Positions 22,841 to 34,129 of a stretch of DNA of 64,000 bases are shown here, one piece after another. Position 1 is the first letter of the stretch, and the number at the start of each line of letters is the position of its first letter. The notes under the pieces were generated by a model that ran no database searches, was not told the origin of the DNA, and was given only the letters and a program-made list of their open reading frames with translations. Origin of the DNA: Trichobilharzia szidati (lineage: Eukaryota > Platyhelminthes > Trematoda > Strigeidida > Schistosomatidae); assembly GCA_944472155.2 (NCBI GenBank), contig OX235275.1, forward strand, positions 25,534,865 through 25,598,864, written 5' to 3'. The position numbers and the translations under genes are program-made.

Positions 22841-23390
22841 TATATAACAAAGAGTTTGGGGGTGAGAAAATAGACTTAGGTCAAGTTAAAAGGATATATT
22901 GAAAGTTAAAGTAACAATGAATATCACTAAACCAAATAACAAAGGTAATAGTTCATCTGTTATGGTATCAAAATAAAGTTTACTAACTTGATCATCGTTC
23001 GTCTGTCTGGGGGCATTTTTTGTTGTCAAGTTGGTCAGTTGGTAAAGATAATAAAATCAAGTGTAGATTGTTGGATTTGATCAGTGTGTAAAATTATAAA
23101 GGCAGTGTGTGAACTTGCATATCACATTCGCCTTAAATTTGTCACTTCATGGGGAGGGAGGTGTTGTAACCAGGTCAGATTCTGTTTTAGTCCATCATTC
23201 CTATTCACATAATTCGGATTCCACTTGACATGAAGTGCTTCTGATGATATCAGACGTTCTTTGTGATTTCTGAAGTTTTTCTGGATTATTTCAATATTGT
23301 CAAAATCAATTTTGTGGCCTGACTCTATAGCGTGTAGACCTATGGCTGATGATTTTTCAAGTTTTTCCAGTTCAACCAAAATATAAGTAA
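22841..23390 (-). pseudogene. PLE endonuclease C-terminus and 3' UTR, minus
   Basis: On minus, 23122-23379 reads LEKSSAIGLHAIESGHKIDF, then DNIEIIQ, FRNHKERLISSEALH, the conserved C-terminal part of PLE GIY-YIG proteins. The catalytic GIY-YIG strand itself lies upstream and is missing. About 22845-22990 matches the 3' arm of the head-to-head PLE at 17880-18030. Confidence 0.75.
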
Positions 23391-23789
23391 AAGTGATCGT
23401 TCCTCACTAAATCATAATGCCAAAGAAGATACCACTTTTGAGTGGTTGTCTAACCAAGTGTATTTAACGCTCTTTTGATGCTACTGACTTGATTTTAGTA
23501 TTGCCCGGTCAATATACCATTTGACAATGAGTCAAGGATAAAATACCGTATAATTCCGTCCCTTTGTGCATATAGTCTTATACATGCTTCTAGGAGCACG
23601 GATTGCACTGAATGTTGCACTGAAGCGTGTTCTGCAGAAATGCGAAGATGAGTCGAAACAAGAAATTCTGAATATTCCTATAGCGAAAGCTGAAATGTTC
23701 ATAAAAATTTTGTTTTCACTATTTTAATTAATTTTTTAGTGGTTCAATCTGATATTGACGTTGAAATTATTCCAAGAAACACAAAAGTT
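23391..23789. other. Unassigned AT-rich sequence
   Basis: No gene or family was recognised between the PLE and the SINE. Confidence 0.4.
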
Positions 23790-24090
23790 TTAGATTTTCC
23801 CCGTCAAAAGATTGGACCAAAGTGCTCGGTCTCAGGTTGACATGTCCCGTTGGCTTCTTGTGCAGATGCTTCGATGTTGTCTGGGCATGCATTTAGAAGT
23901 TAATTGGTGGATGGTGACTAGTAGTGAAATCCAGGATAGCATGCATTTCGTCCTATTTGGGACTCGTCAGCTAGTGGGATGTACGTGCATTCCCCAGTGA
24001 GTGATGGTATTCCCACCAAGGCTCGAACCCAGTGCCCATAGTCTCAAACGCCAAAGCGTTATCCATTAGACTACTTGGGCGACGAGAATC
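23790..24090 (-). mobile_element. Sm-alpha-like SINE with Pol III boxes and hammerhead
   Basis: On minus: tRNA-like head with A box TAGTCTAATGG (about 24062-24072) and B box GGGTTCGAGCC (about 24023-24033), then a hammerhead (23925-23990), then a conserved 3' half ending 'gggaaaatctaaaa'. The layout matches the published Sm-alpha class of schistosome repeat (family knowledge). The short plus-strand frame at 23812-24000 is a shadow. Confidence 0.85.
23925..23990 (-). ncRNA. Hammerhead ribozyme, complete conserved core
   Basis: On minus the core reads CTGACGA (23964-23970 complement), stem II GTCC/GGAC around CAAATA, then GAAAT, a 2-3 bp stem III, and an AUC cleavage triplet before CTGGATTTC. 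Stem I is short (CUAG/CUGG with one wobble) before an internal loop. The CUGANGA, GAA and NUH positions all fit the hammerhead consensus, so self-cleavage is plausible. Confidence 0.8.
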
Positions 24091-24374
24091 ACCTCTTGTG
24101 CAACCGGTCATTAAAATGATTTAATTCAACTCAATTCAGTAGAACAAAATGGGCATCCTGGATTCCACTGTTAGTCACGATTCACTATTTAACTTCTAAT
24201 AATTAATAATAATAATAACAATATTATTAATGGCCTCATTCGGAAAACTGCCTTCATACACTGGGGAGAATTATTTTGCAAAGCATTTACTGATCATGTG
24301 GAGTCTTTATGCACATTAATAATGGGAAACTAAGTTTTCCTATAACCTCGCCTAGATTACTAGGTCACTAGTAT
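24091..24374. other. Spacer before the RTE
   Basis: AT-rich, no gene seen. Short (AAT)n near 24205-24232 may be the tail of an older element. Confidence 0.4.
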
Positions 24375-24416
24375 TCTAGCCGGTCCCAAGCCCGGATAAA
24401 GAGGGAGGGTTGGGGC

Positions 24417-26804
24417 GTGGTGCTAGCAACTCCACCCCCAAAACTTAACCAAATTGCTACTAAAACTTCAACGCACAAATATATTCAAAATTCTAAAATT
24501 ACAAATAGTGACCTTATTTTTCGCTGGAATCGGGGAAGTGAAATGACGCGGGCTGGTGAAAGCCTTCGGGAAGCCAGTCAGCCGATGTGCCTTCTTTCGA
24601 TGAAAGCGAAAATAAGGATGGGGACGTGGAATGTTCGTACAATGTACGAAACTGGGAAGGCTGCTCAGGTAGCCGCAGAAATGAGGAGATATAAAATAGA
24701 AGTGTTGGGAATCTGCGAGAGCAGATGGAACGGATGTGGAAGGAGCCAACTATCAACTGGAGAGACAATAATCTACTCCGGTCACCCAGAGGACAATCAC
24801 GAGCACACCGAGGGATTAGCCATCATGATGTCACCAACAGCGGCTAAAGCTCTCATGCAGTGGGAACCAATCTCCTCCAGGATAATGACAGCCAGGTTCA
24901 ACTCAAAAGGAAGGAAGGTTACAATCATTCAGTGCTACGCGCCTACAAACGCCTCAGAACATGAGAAGAAGGAGGATTTCTACAGTCAACTACAAACAGT
25001 AATGGACAACGTCCCAAAGAGCGATATCAAAATCCTGATGGGCGACATGAATGCGAAACTGGGAGGAGACAATACAGGAAGAGAACTCACCATGGGTCGT
25101 GAGGCCCTCGGTGAAATGAACGAAAATGGCGAACTCTTCTCAGACTTCTGCACCTTCAATGATTTGGTGATTGGTGGCAGTGTGTTCAAACACAGGGATA
25201 TACAAAAGGCAACATGGATTTCACCAGATGGACACACCAAAAACCAGATAGACTTCATTTCAATCTCAAGGAAGTGGAGACGGAGCCTACTGGACACAAG
25301 ATCGAGGAGAGGAGCAGATGTGGGTTCAGACCACTATCTAGTACAAGGGACTTTCAAGGTGAAGCTGAAAGCCTCGAGGATAGCTGGGGATAGGCCACAA
25401 TGCAAGTTCAACACTCACAAACTGAAGGACACAATCACACAGGACATTTTCACTGCAACTGTCAGAGCAAAGCAGGAAACACTACGTGGCACCACTGAGG
25501 AATCATCCGTGGAAGACCATTGGAACTCTCTGAAGGTAATTCTCAACGAAACGTGTTCAACGGTTTTCGGAAGAAAGAAGAAACAAGACAAGGAATGGCT
25601 CTCAACAGACACTTGGAAACTAATAGAGGAGAGGAGAAAGGTGAAAGAAAAAATGATTCAATGCAAAGATGGACAAGAGAAAGAGACGCTGAACTCAACT
25701 TACACAGCACTGGACAAAGAAGTGAAGAAGAGTGCCAGGACGGACAAAAGACAATTCTACGACAACCTGGCTACTGAAGCTGAGAAGGCAGCAGGCAAAA
25801 GGGACCTGAGGACAATATATCAGATAACCAAGTCTCTATCCTGGAAGAGATCAACACAAGTGAAACCTATAAAAGACAGCCAAGGGAACCCAATTACCAA
25901 AGAAGAAAGACAGATTAAACAATGGGCGAACCACTTCAAAGGACTCTTGAACCGACCACCACCTACGACCCGTCCAGTAATACCAACAACAGCACGTACA
26001 CAACTGCAAGTTGACACCAATCCTCCAACGAAAACTGAAGTCATGAATGCAATCAAGCTTCTGAAAGCTGGAAAAGCAGCTGGACCAGATGGAATACCCC
26101 CGGAAGCACTGAAAGCGGACCCAGAAACGACGGCAGATATGCTGACTCCATTATTGCAAAAGATCTGGAAAGAGGGAAAGGTGCCTACTGACTGGAGGAA
26201 AGGTTACCTGGTGAAACTACCAAAGAAGGGCGACCTGGGACTCTGCAAGAACTGGCGAGGAATCATGCTCCTGTCGACGCCAAGTAAAATCCTGAGTCGC
26301 ATCATCCTGGAGAGAATCAAGGACGCACTGGATACAGAACTCCGACCAGAACAAGCTGGATTCAGGAAAGGCAAATCATGTTCTGACCAAATTGCAACTC
26401 TACGCATTATCATCGAACAAAGCATGGAATGGCAATCAAATCTCTACCTCAACTTCATAGACTTTGAGAAGGCCTTCGACAGCGTTGACCGCGAAGTTAT
26501 TTGGAAACTACTCGAGTATTATGGCGTACCCCAAATATTCATCAACCTTATTCAACAGCTGTACGACAACGGCACATGTCAAGTGATCCACAACGGAAAA
26601 CTCAGCGAGGCGTTTGGAGTAAACACAGGAGTCAGACAAGGGTGCCTATTATCACCAATGATATTCCTAATTGTGGTGGACTGGATTATATGTCAGACAG
26701 TGGGAAACGAGAAGACAGGGATATCCTGGACCAACATGAAGAACCCAGAAGACCAGGATTTCGCAGATGATTTATGTTTGATGTCACACAAAATCGAAGA
26801 CTAA
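24417..26804 (+). CDS. RTE endonuclease/reverse transcriptase, prematurely stopped
   Basis: 795 residues. An AP-like endonuclease occupies about residues 62-315: TWNVRT (N72), ICESRW (E101), CYAPT (Y174), LMGDMN (D210, N212), QIDF (D279), SDHYLV (D305, H306). The RT follows: GKAAGPDGIP, FIDFEKAFD (D682, D688), VRQGCLLSP, and FADD at 782-785 (26760-26771). Met62 (24600) sits just before the endonuclease and is the more likely start; the first 61 residues may be 5' UTR. The stop after KIED (26802-26804) replaces a Leu codon found in other copies. The remaining RT and C-terminal region lie downstream. It would nick target DNA and prime reverse transcription. Confidence 0.9.
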   Translation: MVLATPPPKLNQIATKTSTHKYIQNSKITNSDLIFRWNRGSEMTRAGESLREASQPMCLLSMKAKIRMGTWNVRTMYETGKAAQVAAEMRRYKIEVLGICESRWNGCGRSQLSTGETIIYSGHPEDNHEHTEGLAIMMSPTAAKALMQWEPISSRIMTARFNSKGRKVTIIQCYAPTNASEHEKKEDFYSQLQTVMDNVPKSDIKILMGDMNAKLGGDNTGRELTMGREALGEMNENGELFSDFCTFNDLVIGGSVFKHRDIQKATWISPDGHTKNQIDFISISRKWRRSLLDTRSRRGADVGSDHYLVQGTFKVKLKASRIAGDRPQCKFNTHKLKDTITQDIFTATVRAKQETLRGTTEESSVEDHWNSLKVILNETCSTVFGRKKKQDKEWLSTDTWKLIEERRKVKEKMIQCKDGQEKETLNSTYTALDKEVKKSARTDKRQFYDNLATEAEKAAGKRDLRTIYQITKSLSWKRSTQVKPIKDSQGNPITKEERQIKQWANHFKGLLNRPPPTTRPVIPTTARTQLQVDTNPPTKTEVMNAIKLLKAGKAAGPDGIPPEALKADPETTADMLTPLLQKIWKEGKVPTDWRKGYLVKLPKKGDLGLCKNWRGIMLLSTPSKILSRIILERIKDALDTELRPEQAGFRKGKSCSDQIATLRIIIEQSMEWQSNLYLNFIDFEKAFDSVDREVIWKLLEYYGVPQIFINLIQQLYDNGTCQVIHNGKLSEAFGVNTGVRQGCLLSPMIFLIVVDWIICQTVGNEKTGISWTNMKNPEDQDFADDLCLMSHKIED

Positions 26805-27593
26805 CAAGCGAAAACCGACAAATTGATCGAAGAAACTGGCAGCAAAGACAGGACTCCAGGTGAACATAGACAAGACGGAGGTTATGAAAATAACCAACCA
26901 ACAACAACAACAGCAACACTCAGCGCCAATCACCATCAACGGAAGGGATTTGAAAGAGATCACTTCATTCACTTATCCAGGGAGGAAGCATTGTCTCAAC
27001 TACAGGAGGAACGGACGAGGATGTCAAATCGAGAATCGGGAAGGCGAGAAACACATTCATCAACCTGAAACCAATCTGGAAATCTTCCACTGTCACTCAA
27101 CTCAGCATCAACAACAAAGTGATTCGGATTTTCAATGCAAACGTGAAGTCAATTTTGCTTTACGGATCAGAAACTTGGCGGTCGGGTCACCAAGAACATT
27201 TTAAACAGGTTGCAGACCATTATCAACAGCAACTGTCTTCGCTCCATACTGAAGATTAGATGGCCGGAAAGAATCACAAACAAGAAACTATGGGAACAAA
27301 CGAAACAAGAACCAATCGCTCAACAAATATGCAGGAGGAAGTGGAGATGGATTGGACACTCGCTGAGGAGGCCGTTGAGTGACATCGCGCGTCAGACCAG
27401 TGCTCGAGTGGAACCCGAAAGGGAAGCGGCGAGTGGGACGTCCAAGGGTGACATGGAGGAGATCGTGTGAGGAGGAGATGAAACAGTATGGAATAACATG
27501 GACGCAAGTGAAAAGTACAGCACAAGACAGAAGCAAGTGGAGACGTGCAGTTGAAGCCCTATGTTCCACTAGGAACCCAAGGGAACAATAATA
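26805..27593 (+). pseudogene. RTE C-terminal region beyond the premature stop
   Basis: The same frame continues after the stop for about 40 codons. Homology then moves to the +1 frame at about 26845 (VNIDKTEVMKI, then SFTYPG in place of SFTYLG), with more frame changes near 26980 and 27050. Later pieces at 27210-27470 and 27379-27591 give the conserved IRWPERITNKKLW, RRKWRWIGHSLRR, PKGKRRVGRPRVTWRR and DRSKWRRAVEALCS blocks, which may bind nucleic acid. The copy cannot make a complete RT. Confidence 0.8.
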
Positions 27594-27600
27594 ATAATAA

Positions 27601-28289
27601 GTTGTCCTATACAAAGCACGGCCTAATAACCGGAAATGATTTTCCACAATTTCCTTTCGAAAACTCCGTAAAAAGATAGGTTGAAATTGTGTTTAAAAAT
27701 GGATGTAAGCACTAAGTACAATTCAAGGACTTAATTAGAAGATTGAAAGAACATCCATTTTTAATGGATAGAAAGACTGGTTAGTGTTAGAATGTACAAG
27801 CTTCTTTGTTCGCTGTGAAATCATTATGTATGCACACGTTTGCATGATAACCTCATTCGACAGTTTTGATTGGTTAATTAATGGCTTTATTTTCTGAGGT
27901 TTTGCAGACATGATATAGGGCGTATTTTGTCTAATAAACGTTCCTACTAGCGTCCTCATCGGCCTTTTTTCTCGGTTTGACCTTTGTGTCTACCTCCGTG
28001 TGAGGGAGAATAACTTCAAGTTTTTAGTTGCTTATAGTGTCGTATTTTCGAGATGCTTTTTAGCGAAGTTAAACGATAGCCACAATTCATTAAATTCCCG
28101 CCAAAACAGATGGTTAGTTCAGTGTTTTAAACAGGTGGGTCATAGGCTAAAGGCCTACAGATAGTTAATTCTCTTTGAGCAACCACTAGACATCAGAAGC
28201 ACTTTCATAAGGCTGTTGTCTTTGTTAGATACTGAGCGCCAAATGGCTAGTCAGGAAGAATAAGATGGCATTAAGCATTTCTCTCAGCG
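27601..28289. other. Unassigned sequence
   Basis: No gene or family recognised. A small inverted repeat ('aaaaatggatgt' near 27695 and its complement near 27751) is present. Confidence 0.4.
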
Positions 28290-28545
28290 AAACAGTCAAC
28301 AGCTTGTAGACATAGATGGAGATCGGTGAATTCTAAATACACTGAAGTTGTTGTCAAGTGACATCGCATTGCCGGCCGTTGAGTGTAACCAGATTCAGAA
28401 GCGGCGAGTTTGACATCCAACATCTAAATCGCAGAGTTTCAGGTTAGCCGGGGATGAAAGCAGAAATTGGCATTTGTGATGTTAGTGATAGCTGACAGCA
28501 GTGAATAAAGTCAAACGGAGATGTGTTGCTGGTGTTATTAGTTTC
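28290..28545 (+). mobile_element. Possible ancient RTE 3' end
   Basis: The order 'aagtgacatcgcattg', 'gaagcggcgagttt' and 'cggagatgtgttgctg' resembles the RTE C-terminus but with many gaps. The call is tentative. Confidence 0.4.
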
Positions 28546-28885
28546 ACTTAGTTCACCGGCATCACTTTCTGGCTGCACACTCACATATATACACAGTGAA
28601 CTATTAAAGCAACACAAGGAATGTTTCCAAGGATATGTGATTAGAACTGAAGGTTTCAGACAAAACCTAAGTGACAGAAAAAGCGTTAAAATGGTAGAAA
28701 CTAAAATAAAATTCAATATGTGAATTGAATGGTGACTGTAAGAAATTCGACAGGATTGAGTGGAGCCCAGCTAGAATCGAAAAAATCAAATTAAGTTTAA
28801 CCTGGGGTCTATCCAGTCGACAGTGAAGACAAATGTCAGGCAGTTAACTTTACTTTCAAGCATCGACGTGACATACATGAACAAG
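28546..28885. other. Unassigned sequence
   Basis: No recognised element was seen. Confidence 0.35.
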
Positions 28886-28889
28886 TTGG

Positions 28890-29812
28890 TTCCCATGATG
28901 CCTGCAGCATAGTTGGCACTGAAATTGAAACGAAGTCAAGCATTAAATACCTTGAATTAGTTCTTTCCTTTGACTTTTCATGGTCATCCTACATCTTATT
29001 GATCTCTAAGAAAATGTTTCGTCTTACCTTCTACATTGAAAAGTAAAGACAATCAGGTATCAACCAACCTTTACTTCTGCATTTTGTAAACTCCTGTATT
29101 TTACCTATTGTACTCTATTGCTCTCCATTAATCTTTCCTGAGCTTCTCAAAAATGACTATGTCACATTACGAAGGGTATTAAATGCTGTGAATAGGGCTT
29201 GTGGTTTGCCACTGCGTGAGCTCGCCAATACTATAGTCGAGAGACACGTAAATTCCTGTACAAAGTGGGCAAAGACCGTACTGTCAAACCCTCTGCACCC
29301 CCTTTATTCACAACTATCCCCTTGTATCTCATCAGGTAGGACGAGAAGTCAATATAAAACGCTAAATACTCGAACCGCTAAATACAAAAATTCTACAATA
29401 CTGTATTTAGCCCGTATTTTATGTGATGAAGACTCTGTTAGACGTGAAACATATAAGTTACTATGTAATTAGCATAGTGAATCGACCCTTTCATTGTTCA
29501 TCTTTCTGTAATTTTATGGTGTCACCCTTTCTATCGTTTAATTATAACTTTGCTATTTTTATTTTAGTTGTTATTACTATCATTACTATAATTTTATACT
29601 TTATGCATATTTTTCTCCCTTTTGCATACAGTAATTTGCTAAATAACTGTTATAACAACGTTTTGTTATCATTATTACGTAATGTTTATTTTTTTATATT
29701 TTTTGTCGTTTTTGAGTAAATTAGATGCAATATTGTACTGAATGCTGAAAATTCCTTGCTGTATCATTAGTACTGTTTTTTTGAATAAAGCAAATTATTA
29801 TTATTATTATAC
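28890..29812 (+). pseudogene. CR1-type LINE, C-terminal end and tail
   Basis: It starts in the post-catalytic RT region (GTEIETKSSIKYLEL at about 28913-28957), has one stop after FYIEK, then a frame to 29472 ending with LARILCDEDSVRRETYKLLCN. The AT-rich 3' UTR ends with 'gaataaagcaaattattatt' (29784-29803). It is 5'-truncated with no catalytic box. Confidence 0.85.
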
Positions 29813-29859
29813 TCGCCAGTGATGACATTGAATGTTGCCAGTCACACGAAAATCACGAA

Positions 29860-30085
29860 CTGATATACTTTGGAATTCATGAGCCACTGAGTCGGGTCCT
29901 CACGTTGGTTGAACAGGTCTTCAAACTAGCCTTGTAGCCGGAAGGTTTTGGATTCGATGCCCATTAGGAGAGTATTGTCAGTGAGTCCTACTCCCTACTG
30001 GTTTCCACTGATTCTCTAACTGATATCAATCTGTGGTCGAACTTGAAAACAGATTTAATCTCTACAAATCAACTCTTGAAAATTT
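29860..30085 (+). mobile_element. S1 SINE, diverged
   Basis: It contains the S1 leader 'gaattcatgagccactg', a tRNA-like B-box 'ttttggattcgatgccc', a decayed hammerhead segment, and the S1 tail 'ctctacaaatcaactcttga'. Confidence 0.65.
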
Positions 30086-30434
30086 AATTTGGTTTATTTA
30101 TTCTTTCTATAATAATAATAATGACTTGATCTGTTTAAGACTCAGCGATCACGCTATATACTCCTTATATGATCATATAATCACTTAAACAATGATATAT
30201 GATTTATTCTAAATTCTACGAATAAAGCAGAATGTTATCGTGTTGAAAAGGCTTTAAAAACATTGAAAATTCAATGAAGTGAAGGTGATAAAGTGTTGAC
30301 ATTCCTTTCGATATGTTCGTTCATCAATTGACACATTGAACATATTCAATCTTGAATGGGTTGTTTACTTTGAATTTCAATGTTCAATAATTTTATATGG
30401 ATATCTATTGATATGATGGAGAAAATGTGTAGCT
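30086..30434. other. Unassigned AT-rich sequence
   Basis: No gene or family recognised. Confidence 0.4.
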
Positions 30435-31410
30435 CCGGTGGATGATTTTGATGTAGTTGTGTTCTCTCAGCTAGATGATCTATGTGCGAAGCGTTCATTA
30501 CCCCACCAGCCGACATCGTCCTTCAGCGGATACTTCAATTTGATGAAGTGAGCTTTAAGATTCCGCCATGAGTTCATTAGTCGTCTCTCCTGCTAAGTAA
30601 CCTTGAACGTGACTCTTCGGTTGCTTTTGTGTGTTTTCACACCCTCCAGACTGCCACTTGTATTGGTACACATTGTTTCCTTGACCTGAAGTTTCGGGAA
30701 GGAAAGCACAAAGAATATCGCCCTACCATATAAAAAAGACATTCCAGAAATCACTGCAGGACTATTCAGATCTTCAGGAATTGACTTAGCACACGAACCG
30801 ACAGAATCACTTCACTAGGCTGGCTGGCTCTATATCAACGAAAATACTCAACGACGAAGGAAGCTGAAACCAACATCATCGACAAAATAAGTTGTGATGA
30901 CTTCGAAAGTCACTACATGATATCCACTCCCTCTCTCATATCGCCTCACTGCATACAGACAACCGTGAACATCAATTAGACTGGGACAACCAGCGTTCAA
31001 ATATTAGACAGAGGAAACATGGAGAATACCAAAGAATCTTTAAAGGGCTGCCTGGTATTCCAGTGAATCATCGATCGTTAGACACATTGACACAGACAAA
31101 ATTTACCAATCGACAAGAAGGAAATCTCATATACACAAAGGGTCACACTTCGGGTGAAGCAAACAATGAGCACCAATACCAATACAAGTAGCAGTCTAGA
31201 GGGTTTGAAAGCACGCAAAGCAACCAAAGAATCACGTTCAGTGTTACACAGCAGGAGATATGACTAATAAACTCGTGGAGACGTTTGAAAGCTGGTTTCA
31301 AATTGAAGTTTGCGCTGAAGGACGATGATCCTAGTAGGCCAATGGAAGCTTTGCAAATAAACCGTCGAGCCAGATGGGAGAACACAACCACATCAAAATC
31401 AGGATATCTT
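30435..31410 (+). mobile_element. Short PLE with terminal inverted repeats (plus)
   Basis: This is the plus-orientation counterpart of 21045-21990. Ends at about 30440-30680 and 31170-31400 are inverted copies. The interior on plus holds a broken linker and GIY-YIG C-terminal region (IIDKISCDDFESHYM at about 30879-30923). Frameshifts and stops are frequent. Confidence 0.7.
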
Positions 31411-31584
31411 TTGAATTTTGAAACATTATGTTGCTTTAACTGAGGCACTACGAGGAGAAATATTGCTGCAGCTAACATGGTTCATAATAATAATGTTCGA
31501 CAAAGCGATGTAACAATTAAGCGATAAATATTTCGCAAGCAGATATGGCGTTCTGAGCATCGTCATTTCAGCTGTTTTGCTCCT

Positions 31585-32035
31585 GTTTTGTACAAATGTT
31601 CATCAGTACAATGTCTCTTACTAAGAGCACGTAAAATTTGCACCAGCAATAAATTAATGGGTGAATTAGGGTGCATATATTCAGTTTTGTTGGAAAATGG
31701 ATATGCTGAGAACTTCATTATATGTCACAACAAACAGAGACCACTGTACGGAAAAGATATCTTCCACACCAAAAAAGTCAATCGTCCTTATTGAACTACT
31801 ATTCAAGAGTGATCAAATCATGCCATTGATAGTGCGAAGACTTCGGGTGAGTTATCGAGCGCGCATTTTCCACCGTATCCTCTTCCTTAAAAGATGCAAA
31901 TCTTGAACATTTTCAATTCCTATGCCTAGGATTCAAGCACAAAATTTTGTGGGCTGTATTTCACACTGTACCTGCACATTCACTTTCAGTTACTTAGACA
32001 CATATATAGGTAGAAAGAATAGAATGTTCCTGTTT
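31585..32035 (+). pseudogene. PLE linker and GIY-YIG start, decayed
   Basis: 31588-31794 reads RARKICTSNKLMGEL, then IYSVLLENGYAENFI, the PLE linker also seen at 43500 and 50745. After frame breaks, about 31950-32020 gives CTCTFTFSYLDTYIGRKNR, the GIY-YIG strand with its Arg. No downstream endonuclease remains before an S1 SINE. Confidence 0.65.
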
Positions 32036-32290
32036 TTATCAAGTTCGACCAGTGATTAATATCAATTAGAGAACCATTGAAAACCAGCTAAGAGTACTAC
32101 CAGACACATGTTACTTCCAAGTTTGGGACTCCATTTCAGAAGTACGCACCTACCAGGGTTAAAACCCAGGTTCTACTGGTTACCAGAGAAGCTGGCAGCC
32201 TATTCAGTCACTAAAAACCAACTCACTCTCCAATCCATGAATTCTAACTTCTACCATTTCGTGCTTTTACTGTGAATGGCACCATCCAAT
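32036..32290 (-). mobile_element. S1 SINE, minus
   Basis: On minus it gives S1 leader, a B-box-like GGGTTTTAACCC, a decayed hammerhead hairpin and the tail complement 'ttagagaaccattgaaaacc' on plus (about 32065-32084). It faces the plus copy at 32660. Confidence 0.65.
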
Positions 32291-32659
32291 GTCATAATTA
32301 GCGGGTATTTGTCCTCACTCCCAACTGCATGTACTCCAGGCGAATCTTAACAGGACTGTGTTTCGATTCTAGTTGAGCTGCACTCAATCACGTTAAATTT
32401 GTTACTCTGAAACTCGATTAAATCATTTTTGTGTCTACTATGTTAACGATTTCTATATTTCGTAAATGTTATCTGAAACCTTCAGTTCTCATCGAACGCC
32501 CTTGGAAACATTCCTTTTGTTTGCATTACAGTGCACTGTCTGTATGCGTCTGTGTAGCTAGAAAATGATATAGGTGAACACGGTGACTATCCTCTGAACG
32601 CCTTTCCTCTAATATGACATATTATGAGTCAGGTTTTGCTACATAACCTGTAACAGTAT

Positions 32660-32990
32660 TTATCACGAGCTGATATCAGAAGACAGTTAAACACCTATGA
32701 CACTGTCTGGCGGTTGTGCTAAATATATATTGTGAACTGGTAGAAGTTGTAATTCATGAACCATTGGGTTGGGTCTCAGTGATTGAATGGTCTACGAGCT
32801 GGCTTGGCGACCAGAAGGTCCTCGGTTTGAATCCATGTGGTGGGCGCGTACTGTTGAGATTGAGTCCCGGACTAGAGGAACGAAACCACTGTATGGCAGT
32901 CCTCTCAGGTGGTTTTCCAATGGTTCTCTAACCGATGTCAACTCATAATGAAGTCCTGTAGCCAATCAAATCACTGCAAACTAAAACTTG
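32660..32990 (+). mobile_element. S1 SINE, plus, with insertions
   Basis: Leader 'gaactggtagaagttgtaat', A-box-like 'tgattgaatgg', B-box-like 'ctcggtttgaatcc', then a hammerhead-derived segment with 'gagtcccggactagaggaac' (about 32861-32880) carrying an extra GA, and the S1 tail. The core is not intact. Confidence 0.7.
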
Positions 32991-33139
32991 ACACACAACC
33001 TTTAAACCAGATGTCTGTCAGTAACTTAGTTAGGAAGTGAAATTGACGTATTCTTATCGACACATGTTAACCAGTCCCAAAAATCGGTTAGCATGGATTC
33101 GATAGATGATCTTAAAATCAGGGTTGACTTAGTGATAGG

Positions 33140-34110
33140 AGTCAATCAAATGTTCTAGAATAGAGCTTCGCTCACTGTTCCTTCCTCCGTTTTAAAACAT
33201 GTTGGGAAATGTTCTTGCATCCTGGTGGAAAGCGTTTTGTGGCTACGGTCTATGTACTTTGTTCCAGCAGAGTGGATGAACTGAAAGATGCACATGGTGG
33301 AAGCCAGATGAAGAAGCATATCTTTTCCATAGATGGGGAACAACTTACGGCTGTTGAAGGCCATCTGGAGTTTCGCTGCTGCAAAGAATGTCTTCCTGAC
33401 TGATTTAGAGTACTTTTGAAGTATAGTCACCTTTGAATCCCTTATTCATGAATTTGACTTCCTTTGGAACTGTGTCAGCGACCATTTTGAGTAGCTTATC
33501 TTTCGTGTTGTTATCAGTGAATAGATTTGGGTGAGCATAGCTTTTAGGAATGAAGACTCAACGTCAATGCAGGCAGAAATATAAATATCACCTTTACCCG
33601 ATAACAGATTCAAATTTCTTTTCCAGGAGGTAGGCACCGAACCATAAAAATTAGTTTATTGTCCAACCAATGTACGTTTGCGGTGGATGGATCTTTTCAG
33701 AGACCTCTCACTGCGTCCACTGTAGTGCATGTCAAGAAAAGAAATCCTTAGTTCAGATTCTCTTTATATGAAAACTTGTGGGGAGAAGGATAACAGTTGT
33801 TCAAGGCATACAAGATATCATCAAGTATAACTTCCTTATAGGATTTTGTTTGCGATAATGTCGTCTACGTATCTTCTGTAAATATCAAGGCGACAAATAG
33901 TTTGACTAATTTGGCAGTTTTCAAGCTTTACTGTAAAAGAATCAACAAGCAGTGAACCTAGTGATGATCCCATCGTAATGTCATTTACCTGTCTAAAAAT
34001 CTCATTATTCGGATTGAAATGAACATTCAACGTTCATCTCAATAAGAGTTCTTTTTGGAGTGGCTTGTTGTCATACTGAATTGAAATATATTTTGTAATG
34101 TAGAATTCTA
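33140..34110 (-). pseudogene. PLE-C element: RT with YVDD and endonuclease fragments
   Basis: On minus, 33836-34030 contains the PLE RT palm (VNDITMGSSLGSLL, RRYVDDIIANKI); YVDD is encoded at 33860-33871. Next come the thumb region (33446-33637) and the GIY-YIG strand (SMCIFQ-like, TKYIDRSHKTLSTRMQEH, 33155-33430), where YIG has become YID. Stops break it into at least three frames. It is 5'-truncated near the RTE at 34130. Confidence 0.8.
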
Positions 34111-34129
34111 TCTCATTAAATTTCACGTC

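Larger units (their letters stand above)
24375..27600 (+). mobile_element. Near-full-length RTE-type LINE
   Basis: It begins near the 5' UTR signature 'ccggtcccaagcccggataa' (24380-24399), carries a single large endonuclease/RT frame, and ends at an (AAT)n tail (27586-27600). At about 3.2 kb it is the longest element in the window and the reference for the truncated copies. Target-site duplications were not identified by eye. Confidence 0.9.

Noticed and set aside
23812..24000. 62-residue plus ORF
   Set aside because: It runs antisense across the Sm-alpha-like SINE hammerhead.
24417..24599. First 61 codons of the RTE frame as an ORF1 or leader protein
   Set aside because: No motif and no match to other copies; Met62 just before the endonuclease is the better start.
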